Part shown: positions 24,232 through 32,156 of the stretch, in pieces
How positions within the stretch are numbered: position 1 is the first letter of the stretch
How the letters are laid out: the number at the start of each line of letters is the position of its first letter
Assembly (NCBI RefSeq): GCF_003063415.1
Contig: NZ_NESK01000003.1
Span: 62,001-126,000 of the forward strand
Reading direction: 5' to 3'
DNA length: 64,000 bases
From: Limnohabitans sp. 2KL-17
GTDB taxonomy: Bacteria > Pseudomonadota > Gammaproteobacteria > Burkholderiales > Burkholderiaceae_C
The notes under the pieces: model-generated
Seen by the model: only the letters and a program-made list of their open reading frames with translations
Databases searched by the model: none
Told to the model about the DNA's origin: nothing
Position numbers and translations under genes: made by a program

Positions 24232-25194
24232 GTGACTACTCAACAAAAAATTGACTTCTCAAAGGAGGGCGGTAGCGCTCCTGTTGAGTTGGTCAACGGC
24301 TTTAAGCCGTTTTTCGAATCGAAAAGCGGCGCTATCTTCCATGCGGATTCGCTGGAAGTTCTGAAGTCGGTTCCTGATAATTCAGTAAATCTTGTTTTTA
24401 CTTCTCCCCCTTACGCACTCCATTTCAAGAAGGAGTACGGGAATGTCAGTCAAAAAGACTATGTTGAATGGTTTGTTGATTTTGCTCGTGAGATCAAAAG
24501 AATCTTGACTGAAGACGGTAGCTTTGTTCTCAACATCGGTGGTTCATGGAATCCCGGTGAACCTACAAGATCGATCTACCATTTTAAGCTTGTGATTGCG
24601 CTGGTAGAAGAGCTAGGCTTCAGGTTAGCTCAAGAGACGTTTTGGTACAACCCCGCCAAGATGCCAGTCCCTGCTCAGTGGGTGACGGTGAAGCGTGTCC
24701 GGGTCAAGGACTCCATCGAGTACGTCTTTTGGTTCAGCAAGGGCCCCAACCCGAAAGCTGACAATCGGCAGGTTTTGCGCCCATATGGTAAGGACATGCT
24801 CCGGCTTGCTGCCAAAGGTGTGAAAACTACGGTTCGTCCTTCTGGTCACAACATCAATGAATCCTTTGACAAGATTCACAATGGTGGCTCTATACCTCCG
24901 AACTTCATTGACGACGACACTCCAACTGACTTGCTCAAGATGGGGAACAATTCTGCCAATGACGTTTACACCAAGAAGTGCAAAGAGCTAGGGGTGAAAA
25001 TTCATCCTGCTCGGTTTCCTGCTCAGTTGCCAGAGTTCTTTATCAAGATGCTGACTCAAGAAGGGGACATTGTTCTTGATCCCTTTGGTGGTTCCATGAC
25101 AACTGGCTATGTTGCAGAGAATTTGAATCGGCGTTGGATTGGAATTGACAACGTGGAAGAGTATCTTGACGGTGCGAAGTTTCGATTTGAATAA
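24232..25194 (+). CDS. DNA methyltransferase, probably cytosine-N4 (PvuII-like)
   Basis: The 320-residue beta-class enzyme has TSPPY at 57-61 and [12 protein letters not shown] near 282-293. TSPPY is typical of N4-cytosine enzymes. Segments such as [42 protein letters not shown] and [15 protein letters not shown] closely resemble M.PvuII as I recall it, so CAGCTG is a reasonable guess for the target. The start is a GTG with no clear ribosome-binding site, so translation may be leaderless or weak. It pairs with the divergent nuclease gene. Confidence 0.87.
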   Translation: MTTQQKIDFSKEGGSAPVELVNGFKPFFESKSGAIFHADSLEVLKSVPDNSVNLVFTSPPYALHFKKEYGNVSQKDYVEWFVDFAREIKRILTEDGSFVLNIGGSWNPGEPTRSIYHFKLVIALVEELGFRLAQETFWYNPAKMPVPAQWVTVKRVRVKDSIEYVFWFSKGPNPKADNRQVLRPYGKDMLRLAAKGVKTTVRPSGHNINESFDKIHNGGSIPPNFIDDDTPTDLLKMGNNSANDVYTKKCKELGVKIHPARFPAQLPEFFIKMLTQEGDIVLDPFGGSMTTGYVAENLNRRWIGIDNVEEYLDGAKFRFE

Positions 25195-25210
25195 CTAAAC
25201 TTGCAGAAGT

Positions 25211-25241
25211 AAAAAAGCACCCAATTGGGTGCTTTGTTTTT
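25211..25241. terminator. Bidirectional terminator (AAAGCACCC family)
   Basis: AAAAAAGCACCCAATTGGGTGCTTTGTTTTTTT lies between the methyltransferase and the convergent H-NS-like gene. It is the strongest member of the repeated hairpin family. Confidence 0.88.
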
Positions 25242-25256
25242 TTGGGTTGAGGAAGC

Positions 25257-25724
25257 TTATGCAGCTTTGAACTCGGCTTCTGTGATTTCACCCAACTGTT
25301 CTTTGGTGGGGACTTTGCTTTGATGACTGGAAAGCTTCTTCAAGAAGTTCAGCTTTGCTTTCTTTTCTGAGGGAGTGACCAACCATGCATCAACTGGCTT
25401 GCCTGCCTTGTAGGTTGTGAAAGCGCCTTCTGCTTCCAAGAACTTAGGAGGGTGGGCCAGCCACACACCAGTTTCAGCACCCTTGGTGGACTTCAGTGGC
25501 TTGCTCATAGTGCGCGTGCCAGCAACCTTAGCAGCAGCAGTCTTGCCAGAGGAACCAGTCTTAAGTTCCAGTTCTTCAGCAGTGAAGTTGAACATCTTGA
25601 TTTGTTCCAACACAGCAGCGAGAGCAGTAGGGCGTTCTGACTCCAACTGTGCGGCCACCATGTCTTCAAATTCTTTGCGCTTGGCGAGGATGTCAGCGAG
25701 TGTCAGTTTCTTGGCTTCTGCCAT
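25257..25724 (-). CDS. H-NS-like nucleoid protein (divergent)
   Basis: The 155-residue protein has an N-terminal helical part with VLEQIKMFNFTAEELEL, like the oligomerization end of betaproteobacterial H-NS (IxxYGLTAEEL). The short motif ETGVWLAHPPKFL recalls the DNA-binding loop TGATWSGRGRAPKWL, with changes in the minor-groove-binding residues. A C-terminal extension of about 50 residues is unusual. It could silence the AT-rich element or act as a dominant partner of host H-NS. The assignment is tentative. Confidence 0.5.
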   Translation of the reverse strand: MAEAKKLTLADILAKRKEFEDMVAAQLESERPTALAAVLEQIKMFNFTAEELELKTGSSGKTAAAKVAGTRTMSKPLKSTKGAETGVWLAHPPKFLEAEGAFTTYKAGKPVDAWLVTPSEKKAKLNFLKKLSSHQSKVPTKEQLGEITEAEFKAA

Positions 25725-25887
25725 GTAAATTCTCCAATAGTGAATGTCAAACTGTAGTTGCTTGAGGTCTTCAACAAGCTACTACAGTGCTTTTGCTTGT
25801 TGATAAATGTACTTTATATTCAAGAACATAGATCGTCAACTAGATTGCGCCTTGTTTTAATGAAATGAGACATAAAGTTTAGCGGGC

Positions 25888-27168
25888 CTAGTTTCTGTCT
25901 CCATAGTACGCATTGGTCATTGAAGAAGAACTATGACCAGCAAGAAGCATGATTTCATCCTCATTCAATGATTGACCTGAACGAAGCTTGGCAAAAACTT
26001 CTGACAAACGATCAGGCATGTTCTGAATGGTGTGTTCCACGGTTTGAGGTGAAACACCCATCTCTTTTGCGATCTGGAAGTTGTTGGACTTCTTTTGACG
26101 AATCAACTTTGTTAGTGCGGTGCGGCGGGTATCGTGAAAGTGAAGGCGCGTATCTGGGTCTTCATAGAGGCCAAGTGCCTTCAATGCATCAACCCAATAT
26201 TGCCTAAAGTTCCATCCTGTCAGTTTGAAGATTGGGCCTTTTACTAAACGGTTTGCTTTCAGCCATTCCCGAAAATCTTCATCTTCAGGGATCATGATGT
26301 CCCTTGGCTTTCCATTCTTGGTTTTTGGAATGTGAATGGACCAAAGCTGAAGATTCACGTTCTCCCATTGAGCACCTAGCACTTCACTTTTTCGCGCTCC
26401 AGATTCAAGGCAGGTGACAAACAAATAGTAGGGTTCTTGATTGGTTTTTAGCTTCATCCATTCTGCAATCTGTACGGCTTCATCCTCAGAAAGAACCCGC
26501 TTACGTCCGAGATATGCTTTTGGCTTTTCTCCACGTGGAAGCATCTTCACTGGATTCATGATGCCTTTAGGGAACTTGTCAGGATAGAGCTTGTAGACTT
26601 TTTCAAAAGCTGAACTGATAGTTGAAATTTCACGAAGAATTGTGTTGTCTTTGATGCCTGTTCTTCTTCTGGAATCCATGTATGCAATCAGGAGCCAGAA
26701 ATCTACTGTGTCTATCTTGAACTGGCCAAATTCAATATAGTCCTTGGCGTAGCTCCTACCCAACATGGCATCAACCACTGTGCTTTGATAGCGGTAGTTG
26801 TCAATCTTAGATCCCAAGTCTTTGAGGTAGATGGGGATTGAGGGGATGGCACTCAGGCAACGATTCTGGTTAGTCTTAAGTGAACTAGCAGCTTGTTTGC
26901 TCATGAACTGGTTGAAGTATTCCCGGAGAAGTGCCGTCATGTTGGGCATCTCAAGTTGGTACTTCATGTCAAAAATGAGGTTCTGGGGAACCCCGGTGTT
27001 GATCCTATGAAGCTCTTGTTTTTCCCATGACCTGGCAATAGCCTCATCATCAAAGACTTTGTTAAGGTTCTCCCCGCCTTTGCGGATTTGGACGCGCCAA
27101 CGGGTGACGGATACCTTGCGGCCTGTTTCCTTGTTCAGAACCTTGTACTTAAATGCGTAGACCGACAC
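25888..27168 (-). CDS. int: Tyrosine recombinase (integrase)
   Basis: The integrase should carry out insertion into rarA. The catalytic residues are visible: R259 (GARKSEV), H345 and R348 (HDTRR), H412 (AGHSSSSM) and a tyrosine at 421/422 (NAYYGD), in 426-residue numbering. Between HxxR and the GH motif there are about 60 residues instead of the usual 20-25, including an IAKEMGVSPQTVEHTI helix-turn-helix-like stretch. I start at the GTG at 27168, preceded by AAAGGA; the longer frame needs a TTG at 27282. It is transcribed away from attR, as is common for integrases at an element end. Confidence 0.9.
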   Translation of the reverse strand: MSVYAFKYKVLNKETGRKVSVTRWRVQIRKGGENLNKVFDDEAIARSWEKQELHRINTGVPQNLIFDMKYQLEMPNMTALLREYFNQFMSKQAASSLKTNQNRCLSAIPSIPIYLKDLGSKIDNYRYQSTVVDAMLGRSYAKDYIEFGQFKIDTVDFWLLIAYMDSRRRTGIKDNTILREISTISSAFEKVYKLYPDKFPKGIMNPVKMLPRGEKPKAYLGRKRVLSEDEAVQIAEWMKLKTNQEPYYLFVTCLESGARKSEVLGAQWENVNLQLWSIHIPKTKNGKPRDIMIPEDEDFREWLKANRLVKGPIFKLTGWNFRQYWVDALKALGLYEDPDTRLHFHDTRRTALTKLIRQKKSNNFQIAKEMGVSPQTVEHTIQNMPDRLSEVFAKLRSGQSLNEDEIMLLAGHSSSSMTNAYYGDRN

Positions 27169-27240
27169 TGTGAATCCTTTCTTTTCTTTGATTCCAAGAG
27201 GGGGCAAGCAGGACGTTTTTTCATCCGTTTTTGAGCCCCT

Positions 27241-27332
27241 TTGTGCTGCGGTGCAATCTGGGTCACTCCCCAGTTTGCACAATCAAAATCCGTGGTGCGA
27301 AAAATTGTGCATCAAAAGTGGTTGTTTGTGCA
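27241..27332. repeat. TTGTGCA repeats near the right end
   Basis: TTGTGCT at 27241, TGCACAA at 27276, and TTGTGCA at 27305 and 27326 cluster between the integrase start and attR; two more lie near attL. Their arrangement suits arm-type integrase or accessory factor sites, and they could also control int expression. Confidence 0.45.
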
Positions 27333-27355
27333 AAAACACCACTCGTATGCACTCC

Positions 27356-27372
27356 AAGTCGTTGAGTTATAA
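27356..27372 (+). repeat. Right subterminal inverted repeat of the element
   Basis: AAGTCGTTGAGTTATAA matches the complement of 5389-5405 with one mismatch; counting flanks, 17 of 20 bases agree. It lies 23 bp inside attR, against 13 bp at the left end. Confidence 0.7.
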
Positions 27373-27395
27373 CAAATGCAAAGGATCGTACCTGT

Positions 27396-27405
27396 CTTCA
27401 ACAAA
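27396..27405 (+). repeat. Right attachment-site core (attR)
   Basis: CTTCAACAAA repeats attL. To its right the reading frame is host RarA ([13 protein letters not shown]), in register with the left fragment. Confidence 0.8.
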
Positions 27406-28350
27406 AGCCAGCAGGACGCGTTCCTGCCGCATGTGGAAAGTGGCTTGCTCACTTTCATTGGTGCGACCACGGAAAATCCGTCTTTCGAGGTCAACTCGGC
27501 CTTGCTCTCACGGGCTGCCGTGTATGTACTGCAGCCATTGTCTGAAGAAGACCTGCAAAACATCGTGGTCCGTGTGAGGGGCATCAACGCGATTCCCGAC
27601 ATTGAGCCAGAGGCCCTTGCGCGCTTGCTGGCTTATGCCGATGGCGACGCAAGGCGCTTGCTCAACACGCTGGAAACTTTGTCGATGGCGGCCAAGCAAG
27701 AAGGCGTCGACCCTGTGACCGATGCTTGGCTGATGCGTGTGTTGGGCGAGCGCATGCGTCGCTACGACAAAGGTGGGGAGCAGTTCTACGACACCATCAG
27801 CGCCTTGCACAAGTCCGTACGGGGTTCTGACCCGGATGCTGCACTGTATTGGTTCGTCCGCATGCTCGATGGCGGTGCGGATCCGCGTTACCTCGCACGC
27901 AGGTTGATCCGAATGGCGAGTGAAGACGTGGGTCTGGCCGATCCGCGGGCTTTGCGCATGGCCCTTGATGCCGCTGATGTGTACGAGCGCCTGGGCAGCC
28001 CCGAGGGCGAGCTGACTTTGGCGCAGTGCGTCATCTACCTGGCCATGGCGCCCAAATCAAATGCGGCCTACAAGGCTTTCAACGAGGCCAAGGCCTTTGT
28101 CAAAAAAGACGGCACCCGCCCGGTGCCCATGCATTTGCGCAATGCCCCAACCCGGTTGATGAAAGACCTGGACTATGGCAAAGGTTACCGCTATGCCCAC
28201 GATGAAGAGGGAGGCTTTGCGGCGGGGGAGAGCTACTTGCCCGATGGCATGGCGGAACCCGGCTTTTACAGGCCGGTTCCACGGGGTCTGGAAATCAAAA
28301 TCGCGGACAAACTGCAAGAACTGAGAAAACGAAATTCGGCCACAGGGTAA
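27406..28350 (+). pseudogene. rarA: Host rarA, 3' fragment
   Basis: The 314 codons continue host RarA from [28 protein letters not shown] to the normal C-terminus (PVPRGLEIKIADKLQELRKR). An ATG at 27376 opens a short chimeric N-terminus (MQRIVPV) ahead of FNKSQQ, but this product would lack Walker A and B and cannot be an active ATPase. The GC-rich codon use is that of the host. It is downstream of the integrase promoter region and on the opposite strand, so little transcription is expected. Confidence 0.92.
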
Positions 28351-28391
28351 GTCCTGATCCTGTTCAAGGCTGACGATGTAATTTCTTTCAC

Positions 28392-28440
28392 TACAATTCG
28401 GCCACCTCGCGGATGCTGCTCAGATCTGGCGAGATTTTTT
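28392..28440 (+). promoter_or_regulatory. Promoter and leader hairpin before livH
   Basis: TACAAT at 28392-28397 can serve as a -10. About 10 bp later CTCGC (28406-28410) pairs with GCGAG (28429-28433) followed by ATTTTTT. This could be the rarA terminator or an attenuator of the liv operon. The remaining leader to 28537 shows nothing else clear. Confidence 0.35.
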
Positions 28441-28537
28441 GAAAGTTATTCGGACTGACTCATAAGGTCATTCCTGATTTGAAAACAATAACCGACGCCA
28501 ATACCCGCTAAGAGCAGGTCAAAACACGGAGAAATAT

Positions 28538-29467
28538 ATGGACGTCTTCTTCCAGCAGGTCATCAACGGCCTGGTCATGGGCAGCATGTACGCCTTGGTG
28601 GCCCTGGGCTACACCATGGTCTACGGCATCATCAACCTGATCAACTTTGCGCACGGAGAAGTGCTGATGGTGGGGGCTCTGACGAGCTGGACAGCCATCG
28701 GCATGATGCGAGACGCCATGCCTGGCGCGCCGGGCTGGATCATCCTGATCCTGGCCACACTGATCGCTTGCGTGGTGGCCGTCATTCTGAATTTTTCGAT
28801 CGAGAAAATTGCCTACAGGCCATTACGCAACAGTCCCAAGCTGGCCCCCTTGATCACGGCCATCGGTGTGAGTATCTTGCTGCAGACCCTGGCCATGATC
28901 ATCTGGAAGCCTAACTACAAGGCTTATCCCACATTGTTGTCGAGCACGCCCATCAACATGGGCGGCGTGGTCATCACCCCGACCCAAATCATGATATTGG
29001 GTGTGACCGCCGTGTCCCTGGCGGTCTTGATGTGGTTGGTCAACTACACACGTTTGGGCCGTGCCATGCGCGCCACCGCTGAAAACCCGCGCGTAGCAGG
29101 TTTGATGGGCGTGAAGCCCGACATGGTGATTTCTGCCACCTTTGTAATTGGCGCCATCCTGGCGGCCATTGCGGGCGTGATGTACGCCTCCAACTACGGC
29201 ACTGCACAACATGCCATGGGCTTTTTGCCTGGCCTGAAAGCCTTTACTGCGGCGGTGTTTGGTGGCATCGGCAATTTGTCAGGCGCGGTCATTGGCGGCA
29301 TTTTGCTGGGTCTGATTGAAGCCATTGGTTCGGGCTATATCGGGCAACTGACGGGCGGTGTACTGGGCAGCCATTACACCGACATCTTTGCGTTCATTGT
29401 GTTGATCATCGTGTTGACCCTGCGCCCTTCGGGCCTCATGGGTGAACGTGTGGCCGATCGCGCTTGA
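28538..29467 (+). CDS. livH: Branched-chain amino acid ABC transporter, permease LivH
   Basis: The 309-residue inner-membrane permease starts MDVFFQQVINGLVMGSMYALVALGYTMVYGIINLINFAHGE, the family signature. Multiple membrane helices and the EAA-like cytoplasmic region RAMRATAENPRVAGLMGV follow. It heads a four-gene unit with livM, livG and livF. The periplasmic binding protein gene (livK) is not in this window. The substrate is probably leucine, isoleucine or valine, but relatives carry urea or aromatic compounds. Confidence 0.92.
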   Translation: MDVFFQQVINGLVMGSMYALVALGYTMVYGIINLINFAHGEVLMVGALTSWTAIGMMRDAMPGAPGWIILILATLIACVVAVILNFSIEKIAYRPLRNSPKLAPLITAIGVSILLQTLAMIIWKPNYKAYPTLLSSTPINMGGVVITPTQIMILGVTAVSLAVLMWLVNYTRLGRAMRATAENPRVAGLMGVKPDMVISATFVIGAILAAIAGVMYASNYGTAQHAMGFLPGLKAFTAAVFGGIGNLSGAVIGGILLGLIEAIGSGYIGQLTGGVLGSHYTDIFAFIVLIIVLTLRPSGLMGERVADRA

Positions 29468-29483
29468 TAGAGGTAAAACAGCC

Positions 29484-30560
29484 ATGAAACACAACAAAAC
29501 ACTTCAATACATTCTGATCGGTGCCGCCCTCATTGCCTTGCCTCTGGTCTTGCAGATTTTTGGCAACGCCTGGGTGCGTATCGCCGATATGGCCTTGCTT
29601 TACATCTTGTTGGCCATTGGTCTGAACATCGTGGTGGGCTACGCAGGCTTGCTCGACTTGGGCTACGTCGCCTTCTTTGCGGTGGGCGCATACATGTATG
29701 GCCTGCTGTCGTCACCACACCTGACCAATACGTTCGCGTGGATCGCTGCTGCGTTTCCTGCTGGCATGCACATGCCCATCTGGCTGATCGTGCCTGTGGG
29801 GGCCGCGCTGGCGGGTTTGTTCGGCATGTTGTTGGGAGCGCCCACGCTCAAGTTGCGCGGTGACTATTTGGCCATCGTGACTTTGGGTTTTGGTGAAATC
29901 ATCCGCGTGTTCATGAACAACCTGGACCACCCGGTGAACATCACGAACGGTCCCAAGGGCCTCGATCAGATCGATCCGATCTCTATTTTCGGCCTGAATC
30001 TGGGCAAGAAACTGATGATCGGTGATTTTGAGATTGCCTCAGTCTCGCTGTATTACTACCTGTTCCTCAGCTTGGTGCTGGTCACCATTTTGATTTCGCA
30101 TCGACTTGAAGTTTCCCGCATCGGTCGTGCTTGGATGGCGATCCGTGAAGACGAAATCGCTGCCAAGGCCATGGGCCTCAACACCCGAAACCTCAAGCTC
30201 TTGGCTTTTGGTATGGGGGCCACTTTCGGTGGGGTGTCTGGCGCCATGTTTGCCGGTTTCCAGGGCTTTATATCGCCCGAGTCCTTCAGCCTCATGGAGT
30301 CGGTGATGATCATCGCCATGGTGGTGCTGGGTGGTCTGGGCTATTTGCCCGGCGTCATTTTGGGCGCCATTCTGTTGTCCGCCTTGCCTGAGGTGCTTCG
30401 GTATGTGGCCGGACCTTTGCAAGAGATCACGGGAGGACGCCTGGATGCCTCCATCATGCGTCAGCTTTTGGTGGCTTTGGCCATGATTGTGATCATGTTG
30501 ATGCGCCCTCGCGGCTTGTGGCCTTCGCCTGAGCATGGCAAATCGCTCTCGACGAAATGA
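29484..30560 (+). CDS. livM: Branched-chain amino acid ABC transporter, permease LivM
   Basis: The 358-residue second permease has the LivM pattern: LLYILLAIGLNIVVGYAGLLDLGYVAFFAVGAY, LRGDYLAIVTLGFGEIIR and the coupling loop GRAWMAIREDEIAAKAMG. The start is the ATG at 29484 after GAGGTAAAACAGCC, 16 bp past livH. An upstream frame extension reaches into livH without support. Its stop lies just before livG. Confidence 0.92.
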   Translation: MKHNKTLQYILIGAALIALPLVLQIFGNAWVRIADMALLYILLAIGLNIVVGYAGLLDLGYVAFFAVGAYMYGLLSSPHLTNTFAWIAAAFPAGMHMPIWLIVPVGAALAGLFGMLLGAPTLKLRGDYLAIVTLGFGEIIRVFMNNLDHPVNITNGPKGLDQIDPISIFGLNLGKKLMIGDFEIASVSLYYYLFLSLVLVTILISHRLEVSRIGRAWMAIREDEIAAKAMGLNTRNLKLLAFGMGATFGGVSGAMFAGFQGFISPESFSLMESVMIIAMVVLGGLGYLPGVILGAILLSALPEVLRYVAGPLQEITGGRLDASIMRQLLVALAMIVIMLMRPRGLWPSPEHGKSLSTK

Positions 30561-30571
30561 AGGGGCACAGT

Positions 30572-31357
30572 ATGAATCCGTCATCCAACAAAGACACTGT
30601 TCTTCACGTCGCGGGCATCTCCAAAAGATTTGGGGGTTTGCAAGCCCTCTCTGATGTGGGCATCACCATCCAGCGCGGTCAGGTTTATGGCCTGATCGGT
30701 CCCAACGGCGCTGGCAAAACCACCTTTTTCAACGTGATCACCGGGCTGTACACACCCGATAGCGGCAGCTTTGAGTTGGCAGGCAAGCCTTACCAGCCCA
30801 CGGCCGTGCACGAAGTGGCCAAAGCGGGCATTGCCCGCACTTTCCAGAACATCCGGCTTTTCGCCGAAATGACGGCTCTCGAAAACGTGATGGTGGGCCG
30901 ACATGTGCGCACCCACTCGGGTTTGCTGGGCGCGATTTTTCGCACACCGAGTTTCAAGGCCGAAGAAGCCGCGATCGCCCAGCGTGCGCAAGAGCTGCTC
31001 GACTATGTAGGCATTGGCAAGTACGCCGACTACAAAGCCCGCACCTTGTCTTATGGTGATCAGCGCCGTTTGGAAATAGCCCGCGCACTGGCCACTGACC
31101 CGCAACTGATCGCCCTGGACGAGCCTGCTGCCGGCATGAATGCGACCGAGAAGGTGCAATTGCGCGAACTGATCGACCAGATTCGCAAGGACAACCGGAC
31201 CATCTTGCTGATCGAGCACGATGTGAAGCTGGTCATGGGTTTGTGTGACCGTGTGACTGTGCTCGACTACGGCAAGCAAATTGCCGAAGGCACGCCTGCC
31301 GATGTGCAGAAGAACGAAAAAGTCATTGAAGCCTATCTGGGCACGGGAGGACACTGA
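30572..31357 (+). CDS. livG: Branched-chain amino acid ABC transporter, ATPase LivG
   Basis: The 261-residue ATP-binding protein has Walker A GPNGAGKTT, ISKRFGGLQALSDV upstream of it and LSYGDQRRLEIARAL as signature. Walker B is LIALDEPAAGMN. The start is the ATG after AAGGGGCACAGT; an ATG five codons earlier overlaps the livM stop and is an alternative. It works with LivF to power the permeases. Confidence 0.93.
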   Translation: MNPSSNKDTVLHVAGISKRFGGLQALSDVGITIQRGQVYGLIGPNGAGKTTFFNVITGLYTPDSGSFELAGKPYQPTAVHEVAKAGIARTFQNIRLFAEMTALENVMVGRHVRTHSGLLGAIFRTPSFKAEEAAIAQRAQELLDYVGIGKYADYKARTLSYGDQRRLEIARALATDPQLIALDEPAAGMNATEKVQLRELIDQIRKDNRTILLIEHDVKLVMGLCDRVTVLDYGKQIAEGTPADVQKNEKVIEAYLGTGGH

Positions 31358-31358
31358 G

Positions 31359-32075
31359 ATGGCCAACATTCTTCTGAAAGTCAAAGACCTGCAAGTTGGT
31401 TACGGCGGCATCCAGGCAGTCAAGGGCGTGAGCCTTGAAGTGCGCGAAGGCGAACTGGTGTCGCTGATCGGCTCCAACGGTGCTGGCAAAACCACCACCA
31501 TGAAAGCCATCACCGGCACTTTGCCACTGCAAGCGGGTGATATCGAGTACATGGGCAAAAGCATCAAAGGCCAAGGCCCCTGGGACTTGGTCAAACAAGG
31601 ACTGGCCATGGTGCCGGAAGGCCGTGGTGTGTTCACGCGTATGACCATCACCGAAAACCTGCAGATGGGTGCTTACATCCGTTCAGACACCGCAGAGATT
31701 GCCGACGACATCGAGAAGATGTTCACCATCTTTCCGCGTTTGCGTGAACGCAAGGACCAGTTGGCAGGCACCATGTCCGGTGGTGAGCAGCAAATGCTGG
31801 CCATGGGCCGCGCCCTGATGAGCCGCCCCAAGGTGCTGCTGTTGGATGAACCCTCCATGGGCTTGTCGCCCATCATGGTCGACAAAATATTCGAGGTGGT
31901 GCGTGATGTCTACGCACAAGGCGTGACGGTGCTATTGGTGGAGCAAAACGCCAGCCGTGCTCTGGCCATTGCCGACCGTGGCTATGTGATGGATTCTGGG
32001 CTGATCACCATGACCGGCGTGGGCAAGGACATGCTCGAAGACCCCAAGGTGCGAGCGGCTTATCTGGGTGAGTAA
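31359..32075 (+). CDS. livF: Branched-chain amino acid ABC transporter, ATPase LivF
   Basis: The 238-residue ATP-binding protein starts MANILLKVKDLQVGYGGIQAVKGV. It has Walker A GSNGAGKTT, signature MSGGEQQMLAMGRALM and Walker B LLLDEPSMGLSP. It begins 1 bp after livG, with GGAGG upstream. It is the last gene of the liv unit and is followed by a strong terminator. Confidence 0.94.
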   Translation: MANILLKVKDLQVGYGGIQAVKGVSLEVREGELVSLIGSNGAGKTTTMKAITGTLPLQAGDIEYMGKSIKGQGPWDLVKQGLAMVPEGRGVFTRMTITENLQMGAYIRSDTAEIADDIEKMFTIFPRLRERKDQLAGTMSGGEQQMLAMGRALMSRPKVLLLDEPSMGLSPIMVDKIFEVVRDVYAQGVTVLLVEQNASRALAIADRGYVMDSGLITMTGVGKDMLEDPKVRAAYLGE

Positions 32076-32093
32076 GCACCCTTTGCAAGCCCC

Positions 32094-32123
32094 AAAAAAA
32101 GCCCGGCATGCCGGGCTTTTTTG
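32094..32123 (+). terminator. Terminator of the liv operon
   Basis: AAAAAAAGCCCGGCATGCCGGGCTTTTTTG is a perfect GC-rich hairpin with flanking A- and T-runs. Confidence 0.92.
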
Positions 32124-32156
32124 TGCAACAAGATGGGCGCAGAAAAATCTTGTTTC

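Larger units (their letters stand above)
5366..27405 (+). mobile_element. Integrative mobilizable element inserted in rarA (about 22 kb)
   Basis: The two halves of host rarA are separated by AT-rich DNA bounded by an identical 10-bp direct repeat, CTTCAACAAA (5366-5375 and 27396-27405). Joining at the repeat restores an open rarA with the conserved [11 protein letters not shown] motif. Inside are a tyrosine recombinase at the right end, MobC and a relaxase, a ColE2-type replication protein, two methyltransferases, a restriction-type nuclease, a SMEK/Abi-C pair and a complete rarA. No type IV secretion genes, phage structural genes or transposase are present. It is therefore called a mobilizable, not self-transmissible, integrative element. 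Confidence 0.9.

Noticed and set aside
5366..27405. The element as a prophage
   Set aside because: There are no capsid, tail, terminase, lysis or phage repressor/anti-repressor cassettes. The content is mobilization, plasmid-type replication and defence genes.
5366..27405. A self-transmissible integrative conjugative element
   Set aside because: No VirB/Tra-type secretion genes or coupling protein are present; only MobC, a relaxase and a lone pilin.
27376..28350. A frame starting [13 protein letters not shown] that could be annotated as a separate AAA+ gene
   Set aside because: From FNK onward it is the C-terminal part of host RarA, continuing exactly from the left fragment. It has no Walker motifs and the first seven residues come from element DNA.
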